Of a stretch of 15,489 nt of DNA, positions 1 to 7,408 are shown piece by piece. A program made the position numbers and the translations under genes. The stretch is from an uncultured Candidatus Altimarinota bacterium (GTDB taxonomy: Bacteria; Patescibacteriota; Gracilibacteria; CAIRYL01). Location of the stretch: the NCBI GenBank assembly GCA_947311645.1, contig CAMZKZ010000032.1, positions 1 through 15,489 of the forward strand, in the 5' to 3' direction. The notes under the pieces are model-generated. The model saw only the letters and a program-made list of their open reading frames with translations, was not told the origin of the DNA and ran no database searches. The first letter of the stretch is position 1, and every line of letters starts with the position of its first letter.

Positions 1-1
1 C

Positions 2-850
2 GAACAAAAAATTAAAGAAAAAATAGAAAAAGTTGGCACACCGCTCAAAGATTGGGATATAAAAATAAATCGTGGAGTTTTAACAGGTTACAACGAAGCC
101 TTTATCATTGACGGAAAGAAGAAAGATGAACTGATTGCCAAAGATTCAAAATCAGTAGAAATTATTAAACCGATATTACGAGGAAAAGATATTAAGCGAT
201 ATGCAAGTGATTTTGCAGATAAGTGGTTGATTGCGACTTTACCAGCAATGAAATTAAATATTGATGATTACACTGCAATAAAAGAACATTTAGAAAGTTT
301 TGGCAAAAAGTTAGAACAAACAGGAAAAAAATATATTGATGAAAATGGTAAAGAACAAAAGTCACGAAAAAAAACAGGTAACAAATGGTTTGAAACACAA
401 GATCAAATAAATTATTACCAAGAATTTGAAAAAGAGAAGATTGTGTGGACTCCTGTAAATTCTACATATAGTTTTAGTTTCATTGATAAGGGTGTTTATT
501 TTAACAACTCATTATTCATGATTACAGGAGGTTCGCCTAAATACTTTTGTGCATATTTTAATTCTTTGTTATTTAGAAAATATATAACTTTCTTTTTAGG
601 GTCGGAAGACAATTATACTTATGGATCAAAAGAAGTTATTGAAAAAATTCCAATCCCACAAATCCCAGAATCAGAACAAAAACCATTTATAGACCTTGTT
701 GATAAAATTTTAGAAATAACTTCCAGCGAAAATTACGATCCCAAAAATCCACCAGCCGAGCAAAAAGAACTAGAAGCAAAAATTGATGAAATGGTATTTG
801 ATTTGTATGGTCTGAATGAGGAGGAAAGAGATGTTGTTTTGAAAGGATAA
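2..850 (+). CDS. Type IIG (Eco57I-like) restriction-modification enzyme, C-terminal part, 5'-truncated by window
   Basis: The frame is open from base 2, so this is the last 282 residues of a longer protein. The first in-frame ATG (227) is internal, not a start. The segment around residues 22-35 (NRGVLTGYNEAF) and the following KPILRGKDIKRY are typical of the TaqI/Eco57I-like target-recognition domain that follows the N6-adenine methyltransferase core in type IIG enzymes. Later landmarks are IVWTPV, a YFNSLLF segment and an IPIPQI motif before the C-terminal helix. The catalytic methylase motif (NPPY) and any nuclease domain would lie upstream, out of view. The role is sequence-specific DNA binding for defence against foreign DNA. 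BREX/PglX-type methylases share this domain and cannot be excluded. Family call is confident; system type is inference. Confidence 0.85.
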   Translation, partial: EQKIKEKIEKVGTPLKDWDIKINRGVLTGYNEAFIIDGKKKDELIAKDSKSVEIIKPILRGKDIKRYASDFADKWLIATLPAMKLNIDDYTAIKEHLESFGKKLEQTGKKYIDENGKEQKSRKKTGNKWFETQDQINYYQEFEKEKIVWTPVNSTYSFSFIDKGVYFNNSLFMITGGSPKYFCAYFNSLLFRKYITFFLGSEDNYTYGSKEVIEKIPIPQIPESEQKPFIDLVDKILEITSSENYDPKNPPAEQKELEAKIDEMVFDLYGLNEEERDVVLKG

Positions 851-855
851 GGGAA

Positions 856-1155
856 GTGTATCTTTTTAAATTAATAGATTCAGAAAGTTTTTATTCAATG
901 GCTTTAAATAAAGTAAAAAGACTGGATAAAAAAGAAAATACAGAAAAATTAAAAGAAATAATAAAACAGCTAAATATTCCAGAAGATGCAGGAGGACTTT
1001 CTAAAAAAGACCTGAGAAGTGAAAAACTAGCAGAACTCAAAAAAGAGTCTGAGAATATGAACGAGATGCTTAAGAAAGAATCAAAAAAAAGATGTCTATT
1101 ATTTGTATGGATAAATTACAATTTTTCGGGAAGAATTGAAGAAATTATTTTTTAA
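856..1155 (+). CDS. Small lysine/glutamate-rich hypothetical protein
   Basis: This 99-residue reading frame starts at GTG five bases after the restriction gene stop. An in-frame ATG at 898 would give about 86 residues. The GTG is preceded by AAGGGA, a purine-rich, Shine-Dalgarno-like stretch that most genes here lack. The protein is highly charged, with predicted helices at about residues 19-75, and ends in a hydrophobic/aromatic stretch (LLFVWINYNF). I recognise no domain. It could be a small accessory of the restriction system or a spurious or decayed frame. Its position directly behind the restriction gene makes co-transcription likely if it is real. Confidence 0.35.
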   Translation: MYLFKLIDSESFYSMALNKVKRLDKKENTEKLKEIIKQLNIPEDAGGLSKKDLRSEKLAELKKESENMNEMLKKESKKRCLLFVWINYNFSGRIEEIIF

Positions 1156-1202
1156 ATATTATCCCGTAAATCTCCATTAAGTCGAAAAAAATATTTCTAG
1201 AA

Positions 1203-1231
1203 TTGTAATTTCTCTTTTTTTCTTATATGAT
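1203..1231 (+). promoter_or_regulatory. Candidate sigma70-type promoter of leuC
   Basis: TTGTAA (1203-1208) and TATGAT (1226-1231) are separated by exactly 17 bases. Transcription would begin near 1238, giving a leader of about 20 bases to the leuC ATG at 1258. The 102-base gap 1156-1257 otherwise holds AT-rich sequence with no clear terminator. Confidence 0.55.
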
Positions 1232-1257
1232 GCTATCAATTATTAACCTTATTTTTT

Positions 1258-2682
1258 ATGAACACGCAAAGAGAATCGTCTCGGAAAAATATTATTGATA
1301 AAATTTGGGAATCGCATTGTGTAAAAAAAGAAAAAAATACTCCTGATATTTTATTTTTAGATTTACAATTGTTGCATGAAGTAACGAGTCCTCAGGCATT
1401 TGCAGCGCTTGAAAAAAACAAGCGAGAATTGTTTGATGCAAGTCGGCAAATTGCAACAGTAGATCATTCTATTCCTACAAACGAAACACGAGATAACTTT
1501 GTAGATGAAAAAAATAGAATTCAAATAGAAGCATTACGAAACAATTGTAAAAAATTTGGTGTAAAGTTATACGATGTTGATTCTGGAAATCAGGGGATTG
1601 TGCATGTTGCAGGTCCAGAGCTTGGGCTTACACAACCAGGAATGACGATTTGTTGTGGAGATAGTCATACTTCGACGCATGGGGCATTTGGAGCATTGGC
1701 ATTTGGAGTGGGAACAACACAAATTTCACATGTTATGGCAGCATCAGCATTATTGCTTGATAAACCAAAAACAATGAAAGTAAATTTTGAAGGAGTTCCT
1801 TCAAAATATTTTACGGCAAAAGATGCAATTTTAGCGCTTATTCGACAAATTGGAGTGCAAGGGGGAACAGGATATGCAATGGAATATTGTGGAGCGTTTA
1901 TTCGAAACTGTTCGATGGAAGAGCGAATGACAATGTGTAATATGTCTATTGAATGTGGTGCAAGAAGTGGGGTTATTTCTCCAGATGAAACAACATATGA
2001 ATGGATTAAAAATACAGGAGTTATTGATACAGATGAAACATTTGCAGAAGCTGTAGAATATTGGAATACCTATAGATCACCAGAAAATGCAGAATATGAT
2101 ACGGTTGTAACAGTAGATATTACAGATATGAAACCATTGGTAACATGGGGAACTACACCAGGGCAATCGGTATGTGTTCATGAAAAAATTCCAGAAATTG
2201 CAGATATGCCAGAAGAAAATAGAGCATTGGCAGAAAAATCATTGAAATATACAAAACTTACAGCAGGAAGTTTTATAAAAGATACCCCAATCGATTATGT
2301 ATTTATTGGGTCATGTACAAATGGTAGAGTTTCTGATTTTGTTGCTGCAGCAAATATTTTAAAGGGAAAAAAAGTGAAAGATGGAGTAGTTATGTTTGTT
2401 GTTCCGGGTTCTGAAAAAGTAGAAAAAGAATTACAAAAAAGAGGAATAGATAAAATTTTTAGAGAAGCTGGTGCAGATATGCGAAGGCCAGGGTGTTCAA
2501 TGTGTTTAGCAATGAATGGGGATACCGTTCCTGCAGGGAAAAGAGCAGTTTCTACTTCAAATCGAAATTTTATAGGACGGCAAGGAGTAGACTCTATTAC
2601 ACATTTGGTGAGTCCTGAAATGGCAACAATTGCGGCAATTACAGGAAAAATTACTGATCCAGAAGAATATTTCACACAGTAA
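1258..2682 (+). CDS. leuC: 3-isopropylmalate dehydratase large subunit (LeuC)
   Basis: LeuC is the [4Fe-4S] aconitase-family subunit that, with LeuD, isomerises 2-isopropylmalate to 3-isopropylmalate in leucine synthesis. The 474 residues match the family's usual length of about 465-475. Visible signatures are ATVDHSIPT (66-74), CGDSHTSTHGAFGALAFGVGT (133-153), GSCTNGR (351-357) and RRPGCSMCLAMNGD (409-422). The cluster ligands C353, C413 and C416 are all present, as is STSNRNF near 432-438. The sequence looks like the type-1 (proteobacterial/E. coli-like) LeuC rather than the shorter archaeal homoaconitase-like form. The ATG start has a promoter about 27 bases upstream and no Shine-Dalgarno. 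The aminotransferase gene follows after 43 bases. No leuD, leuB or leuA lies in this window, so the partner subunit must be elsewhere or absent. Confidence 0.96.
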   Translation: MNTQRESSRKNIIDKIWESHCVKKEKNTPDILFLDLQLLHEVTSPQAFAALEKNKRELFDASRQIATVDHSIPTNETRDNFVDEKNRIQIEALRNNCKKFGVKLYDVDSGNQGIVHVAGPELGLTQPGMTICCGDSHTSTHGAFGALAFGVGTTQISHVMAASALLLDKPKTMKVNFEGVPSKYFTAKDAILALIRQIGVQGGTGYAMEYCGAFIRNCSMEERMTMCNMSIECGARSGVISPDETTYEWIKNTGVIDTDETFAEAVEYWNTYRSPENAEYDTVVTVDITDMKPLVTWGTTPGQSVCVHEKIPEIADMPEENRALAEKSLKYTKLTAGSFIKDTPIDYVFIGSCTNGRVSDFVAAANILKGKKVKDGVVMFVVPGSEKVEKELQKRGIDKIFREAGADMRRPGCSMCLAMNGDTVPAGKRAVSTSNRNFIGRQGVDSITHLVSPEMATIAAITGKITDPEEYFTQ

Positions 2683-2725
2683 TATTCTACACACTATTAT
2701 TTATACATATTAATATTTTTATACT

Positions 2726-4072
2726 ATGGCTACAGAACTTCAAAATTTTATATCAGAATGTTTAGAAATACAAAAATCAGATTTTCGAGTTTTTGGTTTA
2801 GATATTGTAGCGAAATCTTCTGCTTTAGACTGGGAGACTTCAGTTCGATATCTTGAATCAAAGGGATTTTCTGTTTCGGTAGCTACTGATAAAAATGAAT
2901 ATGGAGTATTTATTGCAGAAGGATTTTCTGAAAATATGAAGCTGAAAGGGTGGGAATTAGAAAATCATATACCACAAAAAATTATTGTTAAAAATATTGG
3001 GTTTCCGTTGAAATCGGAGAAACCAGAAGCTCCAGATACAAAAATTCAAGGATTAAAAGTTGTTCCAACGCATTCAATTGCAGTATTGTTTGGAACAAAA
3101 GAAAATGGGTGGGGAAGTGTAGAACATATTCCTGCATCATCGTTTGCACTTTCTATTATGAATACTGGTGCAATTCAATATGGTCAATCGGCATTTGAAG
3201 GAGCATGTGCCATGAAAAATGCACAAAATGAAGTTTTTGGGTTTCGTTTAGATGAAAACACAAAGCGTTTTAATAAAAGTATTCAAGCTATTGGATTACC
3301 TGCAATAGATGAAAAAATAGTGCAGGAAATGATAGAAGTAAATATTAAAAATAATGCTGAATATGTTCCTGCTTTAGGAGATGGGCAATTGTATATTCGT
3401 CCATCGGTAGCAGGGCTAACAGGTGCATTAGGTATTGTTGCAGCAGATGTATTTGTAATTACCGTTGAAGTCGCAGCATTTGGGTCATATATTCCAAATT
3501 CTATAAAAGTTGAAGGGTTGAAATATATTCATCGTCCGTATTCGGGAGCAAGTAAAATTGCACCAAATTATTCTGTTGCAGTAAAAATAAAACAAGGAGT
3601 GAAATCTCGTGGATATTCTGATTATTTATCGTATGATACAGATGGAAATGTTGAAGAAGTTTCGAGCTGTGCAGTTGCATTTATAGATAAAAATAATAAT
3701 TTTATTTTTCCACCAGTTCAAAATGAAATAGACCAAAAAGAGCGTCATATTCTTCCTTCTATAACACGGTATTCTACAATAGAATTGTTACGATTTCAGA
3801 AAAAAAATGTAAGTATTCGAGATGTGCATGCATCAGAAGTTGCAGAAATGAAGGCAATGTTTACAATGGGAAATGCTGTTGGGGTGGTATCGGTTTCAGA
3901 AGTATCTGTAAAAAATACAAAAGAAAGTGCAGATTCTAATACAGCAGATGAAACAATTTATTTTTCAGATACAGAGTCAGAAGCTGTAATTGCAAATATC
4001 CGAAATAATATTTTTGCAGCACGAACTGGTGATTTAGAACATTTTGAACACTGGTCTACAAAACTTGCATAA
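2726..4072 (+). CDS. ilvE: Branched-chain amino acid aminotransferase-like protein (PLP fold type IV) with N-terminal extension
   Basis: The region from about residue 110 onward aligns by eye with type II (eukaryote-like) branched-chain aminotransferases: GWGSVEHIPAS, QYGQSAFEGA, RLDENTKRFNKS, LYIRPSVAG (with the substrate-site Arg225), then SGASKIAPNY carrying the likely PLP lysine K277. These enzymes exchange amino groups between Leu/Ile/Val and 2-oxoglutarate. Oddities: about 105 N-terminal residues precede the fold and match nothing I recognise; the usual TEVGTMN loop reads EEVSSCAVAF (310-319), and the GSGTA loop that binds PLP phosphate reads TMGNA (380-384). The length (448) exceeds the usual 300-365. 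Specificity may therefore differ. It follows leuC by 43 bases, probably in one transcript, which supports a role in branched-chain amino acids. Confidence 0.8.
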   Translation: MATELQNFISECLEIQKSDFRVFGLDIVAKSSALDWETSVRYLESKGFSVSVATDKNEYGVFIAEGFSENMKLKGWELENHIPQKIIVKNIGFPLKSEKPEAPDTKIQGLKVVPTHSIAVLFGTKENGWGSVEHIPASSFALSIMNTGAIQYGQSAFEGACAMKNAQNEVFGFRLDENTKRFNKSIQAIGLPAIDEKIVQEMIEVNIKNNAEYVPALGDGQLYIRPSVAGLTGALGIVAADVFVITVEVAAFGSYIPNSIKVEGLKYIHRPYSGASKIAPNYSVAVKIKQGVKSRGYSDYLSYDTDGNVEEVSSCAVAFIDKNNNFIFPPVQNEIDQKERHILPSITRYSTIELLRFQKKNVSIRDVHASEVAEMKAMFTMGNAVGVVSVSEVSVKNTKESADSNTADETIYFSDTESEAVIANIRNNIFAARTGDLEHFEHWSTKLA

Positions 4073-4089
4073 ATTACATCTTGAAAAAA

Positions 4090-5637
4090 ATGAAATTAAC
4101 TCCTTTTTATATAGGCTTATTCAGCTTTTTAATAGGAGTTTTTTTGTATGATTTTTTACAAACTCCTCTGGTATTCCTTTGTGTATTTTTGGTTTTTCCT
4201 TTTTCATATTTTTTCACACATACCAGTACTGCAATCTATGAAAAAAAAGTGTGGGCAAGTATAGTAGGGTTTTTATGTGGATCATTATATCTGTTTTTTT
4301 CATTGCCAAATATAGATGATTTTACGATAGTAAAAATTGCAAAAACTGCAGAGGATACAGGGAAAAGTAGTGAACTTTCTGGATATATCAATACCTTTCC
4401 AAAAATAAAAGAAGATAAAATTCAATTTGAAGTATTGGTAGATGAAGAAAAATTATTGGTACAAAAATATATACAGTATAACAGAAATGCAGAGGTAAAT
4501 TATGAAAAACTTCAATATGGAGATTTTATTCATGTATCGGGACGGCTAGAGTTGCCAGAAAAAACACAGCACTCAATTTTTGTAGATATTCCAGAATTTC
4601 AATATGATAGGTTTTTAGCGAAAGATGGTATTTTTGTACTCATGAAAAATCCTATAATTATGCTGGAAAAAGAGACAAGCGAAGAGAGAAGAGAAGACAG
4701 TTGGAGAGAGCATACTATGAGAAATTTTTGGAAATATATATTTTCTCTTCGACGACAATTTGAAGAAAATATAAAACAAAAATTGGCATATCCTGAAAAT
4801 GAATATGCGTTAGGAATAACTCTGGGAGATGAAAGTGGTATTCCTCAAAAAATAATAGAAGATTTTAATACAACAGGATTACGGCATTTACTCGCACTTT
4901 CTGGAATGAATATTACAATTATTATTGTATTTTTATCTGGATTATTTTTCTTTCTTCCAAAAATAGTGCGGATACTTTGTATTACATTTTTTATTTTTGT
5001 ATTTGTAATGCTAACTGGGGCAAGTTCTTCTGTAGTGCGTGCTGCAGTTATGGGAGTAGTGGGAATTATTGCTTTGCAATCTGGACGAAAATTGCAACCG
5101 TTACATGTGTTAATTTTCGCACTTTCATGTATTACCATTTATAACCCATTTTTATTATATTCAGATATTTCTTTGCAATTTTCTGTATTAGCAGTATTAG
5201 GATTGATGTATATAGAGCCACTTTTGTATTCGGGAAAAGTAAAATCTGGCAAGAAAAAAAATGAATTGTTACAGGTTTTATCTGCAACACTTGCGGCACA
5301 AATAGCAGTTCTTCCGTTGATGATTGTATTTTTTGAGCAAGTTTCACTTATTTCACCTATTACAAATTTGCTTGTTGTGCCTATTTCTACGCTTGCAATG
5401 ATACTTGTGTTTGCAACAGCATTACCTTTTGTGGGGTGGGTGTTTATGCCATTTGCATATTTTCTTTTGCATAGTACATTATTCATAGCAGAAATTTTTG
5501 CAAACATTCCAAATGCAAGCATTATTACATCTGGTTATGAAACCATTATGCATCATCATATTCTTTTTATATTACTGTATTATAGTATTTTGATTGTTGT
5601 TTTGCAGTTTTTGTACAGAAGAAAAAAGAGCGTATAA
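4090..5637 (+). CDS. comEC: ComEC/Rec2-like DNA internalisation membrane protein
   Basis: Multi-pass protein of 515 residues from the ATG at 4090; a TTG at 4081 in the same frame would add three residues. In order it shows an N-terminal helical hairpin (about 4-75), a soluble OB-like domain (about 76-190), and the polytopic Competence domain (about 235-510) with the hallmark LLALSGMNIT (267-276), GASSSVVRAAVMG (310-322) and NPFLLYSDISLQFSVL (352-367). Full ComEC proteins often continue into a metallo-beta-lactamase domain; this one ends with a basic tail (YRRKKSV) and lacks it, a short form seen in many bacteria. It forms the channel for single-stranded DNA during natural transformation. It lies 17 bases after the aminotransferase, with no Shine-Dalgarno. 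No other com gene is nearby. Confidence 0.9.
   Translation: MKLTPFYIGLFSFLIGVFLYDFLQTPLVFLCVFLVFPFSYFFTHTSTAIYEKKVWASIVGFLCGSLYLFFSLPNIDDFTIVKIAKTAEDTGKSSELSGYINTFPKIKEDKIQFEVLVDEEKLLVQKYIQYNRNAEVNYEKLQYGDFIHVSGRLELPEKTQHSIFVDIPEFQYDRFLAKDGIFVLMKNPIIMLEKETSEERREDSWREHTMRNFWKYIFSLRRQFEENIKQKLAYPENEYALGITLGDESGIPQKIIEDFNTTGLRHLLALSGMNITIIIVFLSGLFFFLPKIVRILCITFFIFVFVMLTGASSSVVRAAVMGVVGIIALQSGRKLQPLHVLIFALSCITIYNPFLLYSDISLQFSVLAVLGLMYIEPLLYSGKVKSGKKKNELLQVLSATLAAQIAVLPLMIVFFEQVSLISPITNLLVVPISTLAMILVFATALPFVGWVFMPFAYFLLHSTLFIAEIFANIPNASIITSGYETIMHHHILFILLYYSILIVVLQFLYRRKKSV
4098..4167 (+). repeat. Three mutually complementary segments at the start of comEC
   Basis: AACTCCT at 4098-4104 and again at 4161-4167 can each pair with AGGAGTT at 4134-4140, so two alternative hairpins compete. 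The first would be followed by a run of T (4139-4145), as in a terminator, though its loop is long (29 bases). The whole element is inside the first 26 codons of comEC. Chance is possible. Confidence 0.25.
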
Positions 5638-5661
5638 AGCATATGGTATAAAAAATTGCTC

Positions 5662-6357
5662 TTATTGTACGATTGTTCCAACAATATCTCCTTGTAAAAC
5701 TTTTGCAATATTTCCTTGTTTTGAACCATCAAATACTTGAATTGGAAGATTGTTTTCGTTACAGAGTGCAAAGGCTGAGGTATCCATTACTTGTAATTGT
5801 TTTGAAATAACTTCTTGAAATGAAACATTTTCATATTTTTTTGCATTCGGATTATTTCGTGGATCGCTATCATACACACCATCAATTGTTGTAGCCTTTG
5901 CATACATATCAGCTTTAATTTCAATAGCTCGTAATGCAGATGCTGAGTCGGTTGTGAAGAATGGGTTTCCTGTTCCTCCACAAAAAAAACAAATACGATT
6001 TTCTAAAAATGCTTTTTCTACTGCTTCTAAATTAAATTCTTCACAAAAACTTGGCATAGATCGTGCAGAAAAAACTGCTGTTTTTATATTAAAATTTTCT
6101 AAAAATGTAGAAAATGAAAGTGCATTCATTACTGTTGCTAGCATTCCAATATGATCAGATTTTCCTCTAAATAATCCAAGATTTTCATTATCTTTTCCTC
6201 TCCAAAAATTTCCACCCCCGAGCACAATTCCAATTTCTGCATTTTTGCTTGCTTCTTCAATTTCATTTTTTAAAGCGATCATAGCAGGTTTATCAATAAA
6301 TTTTCCATTGCTTGAAAGCATTTCTCCAGAAATTTTTAGTAAAATTCTTTTTTTCAT
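5662..6357 (-). CDS. pyrH: UMP kinase (PyrH)
   Basis: Essential bacterial uridylate kinase of the amino acid kinase family, converting UMP plus ATP to UDP. The 231 residues are close to the usual 235-245. Signatures: LLKISGEML (6-14), GIVLGGGNFWRG (43-54), SDHIGMLATVMNAL (67-80), FCGGTGNPFFTTDSAS (125-140), KATTIDGVYDSDPR (154-167) and MDTSAFALC (191-199). The N-terminus MKKRILLKISGEM fits the family, so the ATG at 6357 is secure. It converges on comEC with a 24-base gap and diverges from the SufD-like gene. The usual partners rpsB, tsf and frr are not adjacent. Confidence 0.97.
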   Translation of the reverse strand: MKKRILLKISGEMLSSNGKFIDKPAMIALKNEIEEASKNAEIGIVLGGGNFWRGKDNENLGLFRGKSDHIGMLATVMNALSFSTFLENFNIKTAVFSARSMPSFCEEFNLEAVEKAFLENRICFFCGGTGNPFFTTDSASALRAIEIKADMYAKATTIDGVYDSDPRNNPNAKKYENVSFQEVISKQLQVMDTSAFALCNENNLPIQVFDGSKQGNIAKVLQGDIVGTIVQ

Positions 6358-6377
6358 ATGGTGCTATAAAAATATAT

Positions 6378-6405
6378 ATTCTATGTTTATGATACTAAAA
6401 TACAA
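6378..6405 (-). promoter_or_regulatory. Candidate pyrH promoter
   Basis: Read on the minus strand, TTGTAT (6405-6400) and TAGAAT (6383-6378) are 16 bases apart. Transcription would start near 6371, leaving a leader of roughly 14 bases before the ATG at 6357, too short for a normal ribosome binding site and showing none. Confidence 0.45.
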
Positions 6406-6454
6406 AAAAATATGATATATTTATTCTAGAAAATATAGTTTATAGAGAAAAAAT

Positions 6455-7021
6455 ATGAATACAATTGAACTTGTTTCTCCTGTTGGGGAAAAAGAAATAA
6501 ATATTACAGATGCCAATACACAAACATTTATTCGTGTTACAGATATTGCAGGAGACGAAAAAGAAACACAATTTTCTCTTGTGGTAAATATTACGGAAGA
6601 ATGTACGAATGGAAAAGTAACAGTGTGTGCACGATATGAAACACAAAAAACACAAAAAAAAATATTTAATCTTTCTGTTGTGTTGCATGGAAAACATCAA
6701 TCTGTAGATATTGATGTGAAAGGAATTTCAGATGATACTTCGTTATTAAATTTTAATGGTGGGGGAGTTGTTGCAAAAAATTCTGAAGAATGTTCTGTGC
6801 ATCTTGTGCAAAAAATATATCTTTTTTCACAAAAATCTCGTGCAAAAGCTACTCCTGTTTTACGAGTCGAAACAGATAATATTGTATCTGCATCTCATAG
6901 TGCATCGGTATCACCATTTTCAAAAGATATCTTTTTTTATATGGCAACACGAGGAATACAAAAACAAGATGCAAAAATATTGTTACGAGAGGGGTTATTA
7001 TTTCCGAATAATAAAGTGTAA
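6455..7021 (+). CDS. Short SufD-like (SufB/SufD core domain) protein
   Basis: The C-terminal half carries the SufB/SufD core signature: ATPVLRVETDNIVSASHSAS (132-151), then SPFSKDIFFYMATRGI (153-168) and AKILLREGLL (173-182). Upstream segments such as VVLHGKHQSVDIDVKGI (75-91) also fit the beta-helix of SufD. H148 corresponds to the conserved histidine of the SHGAT motif near the SufB-SufD interface. At 188 residues it is under half the usual SufD length of about 400, lacking the N-terminal helical region; the start ATG is intact and the frame clean, so it looks like a genuine short form rather than a fragment. SufBCD assembles and transfers Fe-S clusters. No sufB, sufC or sufS lies nearby. 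Fe-S clients in the window include LeuC. Its end overlaps the convergent holin-like gene by 24 bases. Confidence 0.75.
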   Translation: MNTIELVSPVGEKEINITDANTQTFIRVTDIAGDEKETQFSLVVNITEECTNGKVTVCARYETQKTQKKIFNLSVVLHGKHQSVDIDVKGISDDTSLLNFNGGGVVAKNSEECSVHLVQKIYLFSQKSRAKATPVLRVETDNIVSASHSASVSPFSKDIFFYMATRGIQKQDAKILLREGLLFPNNKV

Positions 7022-7390
7022 AATAGAGTTGAAAAAAGAAAGAAAGAGAGATGCTATCAAGTAGGTCATCCACCCTCCAGAAATGGTAAATGTAATACCT
7101 ATGATTTCTGGTGTAAAAATTTCAGAGAATAAGTATTCGTTTGTGTAGAGTATACACATATTTATAATACTTAAAAATAATCCAAATGTTATAAATACTA
7201 ACGGAAGGGTAAGTAATGAGAGTAGAGGTTTTACAATAAAATTTAATATTCCCATGCTTATTCCTACGCATATATAGGCAATAATAGGGAAATTTGCAGT
7301 AATAAGAAATTTATCACTTCCAATAAAAAATTGTACAAGAAATAATGCAAATGCATTAACGGAGATTGTGAGCAGGAGTTTTTTAAACAT
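6998..7390 (-). CDS. Small 4-TM membrane protein, phage-holin-like superfamily (YvlD-like)
   Basis: This 130-residue protein has four hydrophobic segments (about 3-24, 33-54, 57-82, 94-125). The conserved stretch GILNFIVKPLLSLLTLPL (47-64), followed by FITFGLFLSIINM, is the hallmark of the small membrane family often named 'phage holin family protein' or 'mycobacterial 4-TMS holin'. Despite the name these are ordinary chromosomal genes; the function is unknown, and in Bacillus a relative (YvlD) belongs to an envelope-stress operon. It is the last gene of the minus-strand cluster, 18 bases after the MscS-like gene, and its 3' end overlaps the SufD-like gene. No phage genes are present, so lysis is unlikely. 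Confidence 0.8.
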   Translation of the reverse strand: MFKKLLLTISVNAFALFLVQFFIGSDKFLITANFPIIAYICVGISMGILNFIVKPLLSLLTLPLVFITFGLFLSIINMCILYTNEYLFSEIFTPEIIGITFTISGGWMTYLIASLFLSFFNSILHFIIRK

Positions 7391-7408
7391 TATATGTATA
7401 GAAAAATA

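Noticed and set aside
2295..2675. Minus-strand 126-codon frame inside leuC
   Set aside because: Shadow of the leuC frame, which carries all the family motifs.
2720..2725. TATACT directly before the aminotransferase ATG as its promoter
   Set aside because: Transcription would begin inside the gene, there is no early alternative ATG, and the 43-base gap to leuC suggests co-transcription.
5139..5522. Minus-strand 127-codon frame inside comEC
   Set aside because: Antisense of clear membrane-protein coding sequence; no domain.
5613..5670. Bidirectional terminator between comEC and pyrH
   Set aside because: AAGAGC/GCTCTT and GTACA/TGTAC pair, but with a 26-base loop and unequal internal loop and no clean T-run; too weak to annotate.
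6998..7390. Prophage holin / lysis gene
   Set aside because: The family name is historical. No phage genes are nearby and the protein matches the chromosomal YvlD-like group.
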